This document shows positions 51,601 to 63,744 of a stretch of DNA of 64,000 nucleotides, piece after piece (the first letter of the stretch is position 1; each line of letters starts with the position of its first letter). Position numbers and translations under genes: made by a program. Origin of the DNA: Lethocerus indicus (lineage: Eukaryota > Arthropoda > Insecta > Hemiptera > Belostomatidae); the NCBI GenBank assembly GCA_019843655.1, contig JACDQD010000003.1:11472925-11536924 (forward strand), read 5' to 3'. A model generated the notes under the pieces. The model was not told where the DNA came from, made no database searches, and saw only the letters and a program-made list of their open reading frames with translations.

Positions 51601-53498
51601 ATCTTCATATTTATTTTACAACTCCCGTACATTTTCGGAATCGAACATTTTCCGGGTATAATTGAAAACAAAAAAATAAAATAAAAACCTGGCGTTCGGA
51701 TTCCGGTTTTGAAAAAAATAATCGATCCACGATCGGAGATAAAATGAATAATATCACTGGGATTCATGCGCAGTCCTTATCTGAGGCCTGTGTTGTCCAC
51801 ATCTCTCTACTGCGTGCGGTTTTACCCCAATGGCGAAAACTGTGCGCCTAATATAGTCACACAATTAAACTGCGGAAAAGAACAATGGTCGCGTGTTGGT
51901 CGGGGCCTACGTTTAAAACGTATATTTAATCTAACATCTCTACACCGGTACATAGGCCACCGGCCGGTATAGTATTATAGGCGGTTCGAACGGGGGCCCG
52001 GGACGAAAAAACCCCGCTGTCACGTCCTACATTTATTTCTCGAGATACAAGTAGTTTGGTCGCGCCAAACGTGCGCGAAATGTAAATCCTCTTCGGTGTA
52101 GTTCAACGTTCAAAATGAAAAAAATTATGCGCAAATCAAATCGTCCCGATCTCCGGCTACTTTAATAAAAGTCACTTCGTTGCTACAGGGAAACTTCAAA
52201 TAGAGTAATTATTTTTCTCTTGCTCGACTCATGGACTTAAATGACTCAGACATCTCAATAGGATGCTTTGGTAAAGCTGAAAAATTAACATCTAATTTTT
52301 AGATTAGATTAGGTCTGGCTTAGGACCTAAAGGGAGAAAAGGTCACGAGGATTGTAGCATATCCAAATTAGGGAGAATAAATATTACAGTAATTAAAACG
52401 CGCAATATTTTATTTTTCCTCTAACGTAGGAAGCCGAGGACCCCGGTGTTGTACAGGATTATTTACATATTCTATGAGGAAAGAAAACATTAGGTAATAC
52501 GTAAAGTTAGATTCAACGATAGACACTGATATTTGGAACAAGTATCAAGCTTCATAGGAGAAAGGAGTGGAGTTTTCTGAATTGGAGCACAAAGAATTAC
52601 TCCCAGCGGCCGGGAGGGGCTGATGAGTGAGTGGGAGGTTGCGCGTGGCTTACTCCGCCCGAGTTATGATACCAGCATAACTCACCCAATTATCGCGGAA
52701 TACCGGGCTGTAAACTTCGAAAAACCGTTCGGAGAGCGGCCCCGGAGAGCGCTTTATATGTATATTTTTTTTATCGTGTCGCTGAACTTTAACGGCCCCC
52801 GCCTGAATGAAGCTCAGTTTTACGAGGCGGGTCATTAAATTTCAAAAACAGGCCCGCCCCACCCACTCATCACTCTCTCTTTTTTACCCCTACACCTCCC
52901 CCCCAACCGCTTTTTTATGGCCCTCCTTCCATTATATTATATACTGAAAAACTTGTAGTAGGAAATGAAGGAAACTGAACCCTGTTTAACCCTTTCTCCA
53001 TAATTTCGTTTATTTACGACCGAGTACTTCAGTTCTGGGCTTGAACCTATGCAATCATAATACAAATTTGCAATGTGGAGGAGCGTGTTTGTACCAGCGT
53101 TATTTCCAGTGGGGCTCATTCTCCCCATCGGTACAAATTGTAACAAACTATTATCGATAATAAGCCGTTGTTGATGTCGTTACGATTTATTATATAAGAT
53201 ACGAAGCGAAACAGCATTTAAAAAAATTGCACATAGGGCGATGTAACTTTTATTCTTCTTGCTTTTCACCGAATCGAACACTGTTTATTCTCATCTGACC
53301 TATTCCTACGGCCTATCCTGCATATTTCTAATTAAAATATCCACATCGAACTGCCACTAGTTTGTCATTGGTTAAATATTTCCTAGGAAGTATTTCTGCA
53401 GAAAAATATTTTGCGTTTTTTCCTTAGCGTTATTGAGAATATTACCAATTCATGATAAAGTGTAATTGTCGCACTTCCTCTCGCTCTGTTAGTCTCTA

Positions 53499-53533
53499 AA
53501 CAACACCAATACCTGTAGAACCCCGGTGTTGTT
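53499..53533. repeat. 9-bp hairpin with 17-nt loop
   Basis: AACAACACC (53499-53507) pairs with GGTGTTGTT (53525-53533). The right arm lies in a 13-mer ACCCCGGTGTTGT that also occurs at 52440-52452. Confidence 0.55.
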
Positions 53534-53776
53534 GTTCGACATCTCACGCGTCTCTTAGAAATACCGAGACCAATTAAAGGAACATAGGATTGAGAGCGTC
53601 GTTACCTTAGAACTTCCCTTTACATACAGCCTCAATTAGCACTGCGTTTCAAATATATCCTGTATTTATTAGTCGTACGCCCTGTGTTCACTAGTACGGC
53701 TAACAGTTTATACATAAGTTCGCTATTTATAAATAAAAAGGTTCTCTTAAAACATATAAGTCTTAGGAAAAATCAT

Positions 53777-53802
53777 CGGTTTCAACCTTTCGCCATCGTT
53801 AG
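53777..53802 (-). repeat. left-half motif copy
   Basis: The minus strand reads CTAACGATGGCGAAAGG, TTGAAACCG. It lies 32 bp left of a plus-strand copy, the same divergent order seen at 3.2 kb. Confidence 0.45.
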
Positions 53803-53834
53803 ATGCATTCCGTTAGCAATATAGTGATACGAAC

Positions 53835-53880
53835 ACTATTGAAGAGAAGACGAAACCTGTCTAGCATTAGACCGAGGAGG
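53835..53880 (+). repeat. motif copy with TCTAGC hairpin
   Basis: Reads ACTATTGAAGAGAAGACG, AAACCTGTCTAGCATTAGACC, then GAGGAGG. The hairpin has arms GTCTA (53859-53863) and TAGAC (53868-53872) around GCAT. Confidence 0.55.
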
Positions 53881-56355
53881 TAAATCACGAGGATGTATGA
53901 AGTTTGTTAAACGGAAAAGAATTGATGGCGGAGCTCAGGCGTAAGTACAAATTTGGTAGCAATATATTTATGTTATTTATATTTGATTTAATTACATAAT
54001 TAAACAACTTCCTAATATATAATGTATAACTAAATAAAAATAATTTCTTCTTGAAAGCGATCCAGCTTCCAAAACGGGAATACGCCCATTCATTACCCCC
54101 GCCAGTGTTCTAGAAATAACACCGTCTGCGGGTAAGACTAATGGCGCCAGCGCGGCTCCCCATAGGTCAGTGTATTTGACCGTATATGGAATCGGATCAC
54201 CGGGAAAACGCGCTAACGGAACGAGAAGCCGGTTGCATAACTAAACATCCGGGGGCAGGTGGAGGGCCCTCCGCCCGATTGGAGGCATCGAAACCGACCC
54301 CGTTGCGCAAACTCGACCCCGCCTATTCGGCACATCAATTTCGACGAGAGGTCCGGCGGAAACGCACAATTTTGAAACCGGCCGAAATATGCCCGAGACC
54401 ATAAATTTGTGATACTCGGATCGAAACGTTCAACCATTATCGGTTTCTCAAGAGCCCACGGAGTCCCCGTAAAATTATTCCTTCGGCGGTTTCCGAATAA
54501 CCGAACAGTTGGTTGCATTCGACACGATATTTTACAGAACCCCTTACAATAATTTCCCGTTTTCAAACTCCGGGACTTCCTCCAGTAATATTTGATCCAA
54601 ATCTAATAGGAACAGTCTCCGAGATTATTATTTGTTTTAGTTACCCCAATTTACCTGTTGCGGGCGTGGGAGAAAGCTCGGAGAGCTTCCGATAGTTGCT
54701 CTATAGCGAAACAATAAGTATCTCTGTTACAATTTAATATAGTGTCCGCCGCTGGCGTTACGTGTATACATAATAGGGAACGGTTGGGCGGAGAGAGCGA
54801 GTCGGCGGGTTCCGGCCGAAAGGGAAGAAACCAGAACGCGGGCTCCTGGAATTAAGGAAATTCAGGAATCCATAAAAAGGCCGTCCGGCGGTCGTTTATA
54901 CCCGTCGGTTTGTGGCCCGCGCGGGACGTTTCCTCTCCCGAAAAGATATTTATCTTCGTTAGAAATTCACGCGACGGACGACGACCGAGATTGTTATCTG
55001 GGCGGGCGACGGCTCAGTCGTTGCGGGGAAAGGGAACGGCCTCCCGGACACGACAATGGAGTTGTAAACGGGATTTAACCCCCGACCCACCGCCGGGCAG
55101 GGCGGAATTTCGGCCCCGAATCCGATTTCATTCTTGGGCCTTAATAAAATGAAGCCGGGCGAAAAAAAAAATCGGATCCCGGCCAACAGTCTTTTTATTG
55201 TGCCCCGAGCCCGTATACGGCTATCGCGAGCTCTCCGCCCCGAGAACGTGGAATATGGGGCCGGCCGACCACCTGCCCCAGCCGACCACTCATCCCGACA
55301 CCTGTCTCAACCTCCGCCGACGACACACGGAATCCCGCACAACTCAACGCCTCTTCAAAAATACCGTATCGGGAAATTTCGCAGCACTCTAGTGCCCACT
55401 GCGTTTATATTCACGCTCCGACCTAGGAAAAACGGACTACTGTCGGCCCACCGGCTACCACTCGTGTATACCTACATACAGAACAACTGCATACATCAAA
55501 AGTACTGGGGCATTAAATAGAAGAATTTTCGAGATATTAACATTTAATAGTCTAATTAACGTTGATTGTAATACGGAGGAACTCCAGGGGTGTAATCTGG
55601 CCTGAAGCAATTCATACAATCATCCTCTATCATTACCGAAGTCCGTGTAAGTAGGTTGTTACGTATTCAAACGCATTACGCCATATAAAACTATAATTAC
55701 GTTTTTTAGCTCAGAAAGTGCGTATGTTTAATGATATTCCCTACCCTCGCTGACATATTAAGCCGATGTCATATTTAAGTTTTATTCATTGGGCTAATTT
55801 GGTTCATTGTACAGTTGTGACTGTAATAATGGGCGGCGTACCGGCAAGGTATTTTCCGTCCGTTAATGAACTCATTACACCTGGAGGCATCGGTAGGTCT
55901 CATGAATCAAAACCGTTCATCGATTAACGCAGCCTCAAATGAATAAAACCCCAAACGCTACGGGGGATAATATATCTCTGGTTATAAACGGGCGCCTACA
56001 TATATACCTCGTGGAGTACAAATTCCTATAAATAGCACGTGGCGGGACGGTCGAATGAACCCGGCAGGCGGCGGCCTCTTGCGAAACCGGAACCGACGAT
56101 TTGACTGCCCGACCAATAAACTAGAAATAACAATATCTTCCCCACCCCGCCGCTTCCGAAGTGAAAGCTCAAAGTTTGCATAACAATAATATCGTTGTTT
56201 ATAACACTTTATCGGCCGAGCGCGAATCGACGTACAGAAGGCGAAGAAGAGGGTACGATGATGAGGGGCAACGGAAAAGGCCCCAGCGCCGGCCAACCCC
56301 GTAAGTCACGATGTGTGGGTCTCTACCCCTCCCCGCCCTTTCTTATATTAGTATC

Positions 56356-56373
56356 TGTGTGTGTGTGTGTGTG
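56356..56373 (+). repeat. short (TG)n tract
   Basis: About nine TG units; on the same strand as the compound tract 215 bp downstream. Confidence 0.92.
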
Positions 56374-56587
56374 AGTGTAAACAACACCACAATAAGAGAT
56401 ATAACCCAGAGATATTTCGCTATCCGCCTCGCCACCCTCAAGAGTCACACGAGGGGAATAAATACGTTTTGAGGTATATTTTAATCCTGAGATATTAGCC
56501 GGTGTCCCAGAAGGGAGGCGGCGTTCCACAATGCCGTGAAATAGGGCCCGGGGGTCCACACTCGTGAATCCTCCTTTCATTTCTGTA

Positions 56588-56613
56588 AGAGAGAAAGAGA
56601 GAGAGAGAAGTGA

Positions 56614-56677
<64 letters not shown>
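56588..56677 (+). repeat. compound (GA)n-(GT)n-(GA)n microsatellite
   Basis: GA-rich run, then GTGTGT from about 56615 to 56631, then a long uninterrupted GA run. Confidence 0.96.
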
Positions 56678-56680
<3 letters not shown>

Positions 56681-58830
56681 CAATCTCGGAATATATCGGA
56701 AAATATTTCTCAAGCGCCCCCTTCCCCCCATTGGCCGATCGTAATTAAATTTCAAGGGAGGATAAGCGTCCCGGCAGGCGCAAGTTACGAGCTTGAATTG
56801 GGCGCCCCCTCCTACCCACCCTGGAATGTGCTTTGCCGAAACGTTCTGGTTTAAATTTAAAGCGAAAGATAGATTTCACCTTGCGATTCGTACAGTATGA
56901 ATATAACGCACACACATAACGCGTACGGGTGATTATTATTATTATTACTAGAAACGGAGGCAGTAACACGATGCAACACGTCGTCACAGTAACAACAGAG
57001 TGACAATACTATCAAATTCGAAAAAGATGTTGTTATTAAGATGGTGTTATTTGAAACCCTTACATGCCCCCGAAACAAAAATTCGATTTAATTAAAACCT
57101 TACTGCCAACATTATAAGCCGAATGATACATAATGTTAACCGTAATAAAAGAAAACATTTTTTACAATAATTTTTCTTTTTGCTTGGTTTTACACCACAT
57201 AATTTAGTACCGGAATAACCAAATTATTTAAGGTACTCGTGTGGAGTCCCCGAGTTTTTGCATGACATCTTATATTCTGTCTCCTCTCGTTAGCTTTCTG
57301 TAGCCAGTTCAAATTCGGAATTTTGCAATTCAAGAAATTGTGACCAATTAATTTTATCGAAAGAATATAAAACAGACTAGGAAATACGTCTGACCCAATA
57401 TGATTCACAACACGGATGATGACTTTCCGCAAACTGGTAACCCTATTACAAAAACTAATACCGGCTTAATCTTAAAGACTTAATATACAACTGTGGCTTC
57501 GTACGTAGTGTATTGATATCTGGCCTTAAATATTTCGCCGCGCTCCAAATAGCAGAATTTGTTGTGTGTATACGTGGAGGGATTGATGTTGGGTGAAAGT
57601 GAGGGCGGGCGGGCGTCGGCGGTTAATTGCGACAGTGGAGACCGCTTTTAATTGGAGCTCCCTTTTCCCGATCGGACCCCGTTCAAATCGCATCGTGGAG
57701 TTGCGCAAGGGCCGCCCCTCGCTCCGCTTTCATTGGGCCCTCGACCCGGCCAAATCGGAGGGTGAATTGTACGCCCTCCCCAGCCACTTCGGCCATCTTG
57801 TACCTTCCCCTACACCCGAACCGGTGCCGACGCTCCCGTCCCAGTAGTTTACACCTCATTAAAATCAGGAAAGTAATCTCTATGTGTCTGTGCAGAAAAC
57901 GATATTCATATCTCAGCAATCTACCAAATCCATTTTTATGGATGTCCTCAGACATTGGTACGGCTTTTCATTTTAAAGTGTACATTGCAAGTCGGAAATT
58001 AAATTATAATTTCAGTAATTAAAATGTTTCCTTTATGCAATAGCCAAACAAAATGGACCAAAGACCTGCATCCGTAGGTTAATTTTATTTTGCTATATAA
58101 TTGCACCTTTTTTTCTATATTCGGGCATATAAGTATTATAATAGCAGCTGTCGAACGCCAATAAGCGTCATTAGAGAGGCGAGTGATACACGGGCGGAGG
58201 GAGGTGGCCGGTGAAGGAGTGGTCGCCGGCCGGTCAACTGAGCTAGGCCATTTTTATATTTTTTACCGGGATTTTTTTTCCATCGTCGTCGTCCTCGTAG
58301 CATTTATTAGCGGTGGCCGGCTCTGACAGACGGTCTCCGGTAGAAAGGAGACCGGGGATTTTATATAGATATGTACACGGAGCGCGTTCGAAAAGAGTCG
58401 CTGCAAAGGAAAAGGGGGTGATGAAGGGGCACACAAAAAAAAAGGAAACAAAAAGTAAGAGGTGTGCTATTGCCGCGGTCGCGAAACCCGAGGACTCTTG
58501 ATGTCCTTATTTGAGCCGCTCTGGAATTTCTGATTGGATAACGCCCCCCGGTCACCTGTCCTCATCCGCACCACCCCACCCCCCATCCTATCACCCTTCT
58601 GGCAATTACCCTATATCTAATCGATCTTAAAGCTCCGACAGGACATTTTCATTATGCTGCAACAGGTTTCATGTTTATCGAGTTGAAAAATTCCTTTGGG
58701 TACATACTTAATTGGCTCCTATTAGAGTAAGAGATTATACTTATTTTTTTTTTATAATTTTGTTTGGTGACCCAAGATCGTTTGTAGTACCACCATTCTT
58801 GCGGTCTTGCGTCTTCGCTCGTCGATGTTT

Positions 58831-58870
58831 TATGCTAGACCGGCTTCGGCTTCTCGCCATCTTCAGTAGC
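58831..58870 (-). repeat. full-length copy of the dispersed hammerhead-like motif
   Basis: The minus strand reads GCTACTGAAGATGGCGAG, AAGCCGAAGCCGGTCTAGCA. It is the closest match to the inferred family consensus apart from GAAG for GAAA. The right-hand AGACC arm of the hairpin is not present. Confidence 0.6.
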
Positions 58871-61800
58871 ATTTCGTTTGTATTGCGAATATCTATGGTA
58901 TTTAGTTTCAGGGAGAGTAACGGTAAACTGACAGCGCACAGACGATGCCTCAGCGAATACATAATTTGTGCTTTCGTAATCTACAGAAGGAAGGTTATTC
59001 AGAATATGAACACGACATAAGAACAAATCAATGAATGCAGATCGCCGTTGTCCTAGAATAACAAAATAGAACTAGTATATGAGACAACTGATATATTGTC
59101 CCATTTATTTTATTGAAAAATTAACAAACAATATTTTGCGTAATTTGCCTAAAATAAATGTACGATATAAATATTTGAAATCATTATATATATCTGGCAG
59201 GATGAATGTTGATAATTATTCCTTCTCGCATATAAGCGCAATTTCGAAAACCTTTCTCTCACTCAACTGTCTCTCGTTGAGTGACAGTAAATGTTTGCGG
59301 CCGAACGGCTTCGGGAATTGGGCGGTCGACCGATGCGTTTCGAAAAGGCGTTAAAAGGAGGCCCTTAAAGTAAAAATAAAAATAAATAAAAAGAGAAGTA
59401 ACGGTCCAGCGGCGTAAATCAGAGAGCTGGTTAATGCGCCCCGACGTGTTACGGTCGGCCCCGACCCCCGGCCAACGCACTTCAGTTCCTCTAAATCAAA
59501 ATTGGCCCACTTAAAATAATACTTAGAGTTCCTTAAAATCAACTTAGAGTTGATCGAACTGTCAATACCGTCTTAAATATCTTTACCAGTTCCCACTCCT
59601 GTCAATTTGTGATACTACGAAACAATCTTCGTTTGCTTACACCTTATCAATAATTGCTCTCAAGCAATGTCGCCAATTCCCAGCGCGATTCTCAATTTTT
59701 ATCTCAATAGCAAATAGGTAACTCCGCACCTTGCAGATTTGCTATTTTATCTGCTTATTCGCTTAAATAATTCCATTCAAACGTAAACTAGTACGTCACA
59801 TACTGCAAATTTAAGCCTTATTAAAACACGAGGGTATTTCCGATGCAATTACTGCGTTTATTTTAATTATGGGTAATTTTCTGGTGACAAATTTTAGGAT
59901 ACCTGGCATAAAATTCAGAATCTACGAGAGTGTCCACTTCTGTGAATGCCTTTCCCATTCCTCGCGCAGCTCATAAAACTCGGCCCTAATCGAGTTTCCA
60001 GACTTTAAACGAAATCGCGCCTCGGTCTAAGATAACGGCCGGTCGTTTCCGGCGCCTCTATTTGGCATTCCGGGCTTAAAATGCGTCCGGCCTTTTCGAA
60101 CCGGCATATAAGAAACCGAACTCGATCTGTCGAAAACACGCATTGACGGGACTTCCATAGGGGGATAGCTCGTAACGAGCCCTGCTTCTCGATGGAAGGC
60201 CGCGGTGTCCGCGCGACCGCGAACCAGTGCCCCAATAAAAATTTTATCGGCCGTCCAATTATTTTTTAAGGCTTCGATATGCCAGGATAACTGACATCTC
60301 TCTCATTTGATTCTTAATGTATAATTGGCCTTCTAGTTTATTACATATTTAAATTTTCGTATTTATAATTGTCTAGTATTAGCCAATTAAATCGAGTGTT
60401 AGATGCCAGAAATATCACGCATTTCGGCGCTCGTTTACCATTGCCGGTATCAGGAAATCATCCGCCTAATATGGGGCGATAAAATTCCTTGGGAGTCATA
60501 ATCTCGATTTCATAAACTGCGGTCATGTATATCTGACAAAATTAATAAACGATTTCCCTTTCACCTGTAGGCCTAATTGATCGGTCATAAGGCGGCGTGT
60601 TCTAGGGGCTGCCACCAACTATTTGGCAATCGGAGACGGCAGCAGGTAAAAGAGAGACTGATGGCGAAATAATTAGCCCAATGTCAGTCGGTATCGCGCT
60701 GTGGGTGCCCACACTCACGCACCCACAAAAAACTCTTTTTGTCCCGTTGTGAGCCGGCGTCTGAACTGCGGCCATTTAAAGATTGTTACCGAAGGATTCG
60801 ATTTGCATGAGAATCAAAGAGGCCCGGGGACGCATTGATTAATTGCCCCCGTCCTAAGCACCGAATACAAATACGAAGGGACCCGGGAGTGTGCCCGATG
60901 TTGAAACGCTCGAGCGAATGCTACTGAAATTATAAGCCAGTAAACCGGAACATTTTGAATGTTCCGCAGGCGAGAAGATCCAGAAGAAGAAATTCAGATA
61001 TTGAGGCGCCAGACAATTCTCACCGGAATCTCTCACGCATGCCAAGTCCAGTTAAGGAAGTAAATAAAAGGGAGGGTCATAAAACGACAGAGGAGAAACA
61101 TAATTATTGTTAAAAAATATAAGAAGTTATTGTTTAAATTATAAATGAGAAGAATTGATGTCAGGTAATTTGGGCCTGCGAAATGTATACATATATAAAC
61201 GCGTGTGTACACATAAAATTTGACGCGTGTAAATCGCGATTAGTCATTAGCGGCTGTATAACCTACATTTATTAGACATTGTCGTAATGATTATCGCTGG
61301 CGCAAGATTGAAATAATGATAAATTAAAAGAAACCGGTCATTTCTGAAACATCGGCAATAGCGAAGGGCGAACGAGGCATAAAATTAAACGACTGCTTTC
61401 CCCATTGTTTCGTCCGCTGGTGTACGCACACACGCCTCATTGCTGCACGCGTTCCATTGTTTTGGCGCTTCAGAGGATATTTCTTCTTGTGCGTAAGACC
61501 GGCCGCCGTGGAGATGTTGCGCATGAATACGCTGTGTAATGCCGCAATTAGGCAGGAAAAAATATGAGTAAACAATCATCAATTGCGAGATTCCCGCCAA
61601 CATCATCACTATCAACGTTCTCCGTAGCTACCGGTATAGTAGAATTTTTTCTGACCTATGCGATTTTAAATATGTGTGATTTATATAATAATCTACAGTT
61701 TATTTGGTCGCTTCTTCTACGTTACATCGAGCAAATAAAGATTTTAATGTTACCCGCAATTACCTTAAAACAGAAGGTGAATACCCTCCCCCTCACGTAT

Positions 61801-62043
61801 CTCCACTAAAAGTAAGACTCGTCGGCCGCATACGCCCGTTTTCTCCTAAAGCTACAGTCGGGCACTTTTTCCTAATGATTTACATCTCCGATCGCGGGCC
61901 GAGATACCCCCGGGGCTTTCGAAACTTCGGGGAGGGCACTTAAATGCGTACTTTATAGTTGGGGCGAAGTACTAATGCGATGAGTGGACACTTGACGCTT
62001 GAGTTCGGCCCCAGTCGTAAAAGCCTCGCTTTTCGGCTTTATG

Positions 62044-62057
62044 ACGTTTCGAAACGT
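62044..62057. repeat. 14-bp palindrome
   Basis: ACGTTTCGAAACGT is fully self-complementary and has a central TTCGAA. Confidence 0.5.
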
Positions 62058-62940
62058 AACTCGCCCCCTGCAATTAAACCCACTAGGTTGACCCGCCCGT
62101 GCCCCTTTCAAAACAAGGGGATTGCCCTCGTCCAAATCTCTATTCATTCACGTTGGCCAAATTATAAGAGCACACGATACCACCTGCTTATTCAATAAAT
62201 AGGACGCACTTCGTCATCAGTAATTGCAATAAAGAATCGTTTAAAATGTTCAGAATCAAATGAAAGTCTACTACATATTTATATTATATGTTTTCTTTAA
62301 TTTTGTATTTCACCACAAATATTTTTATCGAGCGAAATTGTTTTGTCCGTGTCATTAAGTCTAATGACGTTAATTCGCGTATATGACGACGTATAAAACT
62401 GTTTGTTTTATTACTGCAGAGATCGCCTTCTTATTCTTGTCATAGCACGCTGACTACACATACGTAAGCGTCATGAATATTGAACAATACGATCATCGCC
62501 AGCCCGCTATTTTTATTTTACGCGATGCACATAATTTGAAGAATAAATACGGCTATCCGTACGCAGTCAAACCTACGCTCCTCGCTCCATCTTCTTAAGG
62601 AGCAACGAGGAAAAAATACCCCGGTTATTTTCATACAAATGTATCGGAATTGTCTTAAAACGGTCTTTGTTTCATTCGACCATTGGTTATTGGGCGTCGA
62701 ACTCCAGAATCGCCCCACGCACTCACTCGGTGTCGCGATCAAGTTCAGTTTGGCTGTAATGCAGTTTTCTTTCGTGTCAGTTAAGCTCAATCCCGCAACG
62801 GTTCGTCAATAAATCGAAAGGTATTCGTCGTCCAGATTTCCGAGAACCGGAGCATTCACTGTTGTGAATGTGTGTGTCTTCCGACATGACTTCATTAGGT
62901 TTGCGCCTGGGGTGAGATGAGGGGGCGGGTCTAACGCCCT

Positions 62941-62959
62941 CCGAGATCTCTAATCTCGG
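62941..62959. repeat. 7-bp perfect hairpin
   Basis: CCGAGAT and ATCTCGG around CTCTA, at the left edge of the GC-rich block near the right end of the window. Confidence 0.5.
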
Positions 62960-63091
62960 GAATTTCGCCCGGCTTCGTTACCGTCCCGTTGTCCGGACTG
63001 GACCCGGTCCATAACGGCCTCACGAGGCGATGCCTCCGGACGAGCGCTGAGCGAGCAGTGCCCGCGCATATTTTACGGGGGCTCCGGCCGA

Positions 63092-63143
63092 GATCTCGAC
63101 GGGCCGATGACGGACGTCGGCCGGCTCCCTCCCCGTCGAGATC
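63092..63143. repeat. 12-bp perfect inverted repeat
   Basis: GATCTCGACGGG (63092-63103) and CCCGTCGAGATC (63132-63143) with a 28-nt GC-rich spacer that can itself pair partly (CCGA/TCGG). Confidence 0.65.
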
Positions 63144-63722
63144 CCTCCCCGAGATACCGCACTCTACATTCCCCAGTGTCGATACTCACGCTCGGACCCG
63201 TCCCCGGCTATTTTTCTTTCTCAGAGTCCCGATCCGATGTGCGCTCGGGACGCGGAAAATATTACCCCGGCATAATCCCGCCCGTACAATTTATGGACGG
63301 GCATTCATCAAAAACCCGGGGACCGTATGAAGTTGTAATAACATTATCTCCGCGACGGATTTACGACCGCGTTGAATAATAAATTTCCGATATATTACCG
63401 ATTTCGAATTTGGACCGATCGTAAATTCCGCCGCGTTGGGAGCCGGAGCCGAATATTTCGAGGAGCGTAAATATTTATGCACGAACCGAAATATCTGATG
63501 GGGGACGATTTCCAACTGACTCCCGGTTATATATCTCGAGTGAATCCCGGCGGCGTGGAAGGCTTGTTCTACCAGGAGGGATAAAAAGCTAGTGTCGCCG
63601 TGGTCGGTAACAAAATAACGATGAATCCCCGGCAACCCATTATAGGCGTAGGTGTAATAAATTAGCCGGGAACACGAATGTATATATCATTCTTGCGATC
63701 ACCTGTCTCCTCCCGCTGAATT

Positions 63723-63744
63723 GGTCTACTGCTAGACCGGTTTA
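63723..63744 (-). repeat. right-half motif copy with 6-bp hairpin
   Basis: The minus strand reads AAACCGGTCTAGCAGTAGACC. The hairpin has perfect 6-bp arms GGTCTA/TAGACC around GCAG. The upstream half is not recognisable. Confidence 0.6.

Larger units (their letters stand above)
48675..56355. other. noncoding stretch
   Basis: A short imperfect hairpin around 50311-50340 (CAACT/AGTTG arms), two motif copies at 53.8 kb, and a GC-rich stretch at 54.7-55.35 kb. ORFs in the GC-rich part overlap on both strands and show no domain. Confidence 0.6.

Noticed and set aside
53511..53521. CCTGTAGAACC, similar to the start of miR-10
   Set aside because: The match stops after eleven bases and the surrounding hairpin places it in the loop.
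57027..57055. AAGATGGTG...TTGAAACCC, possible further copy of the dispersed motif
   Set aside because: The stem and the CTGA block are missing; too weak to count.
61333..61350. GAAACCGGTC near 61.33 kb and at 42.31 kb
   Set aside because: Only the ten-base core is present without CTGANGA or the TCTAGC hairpin.
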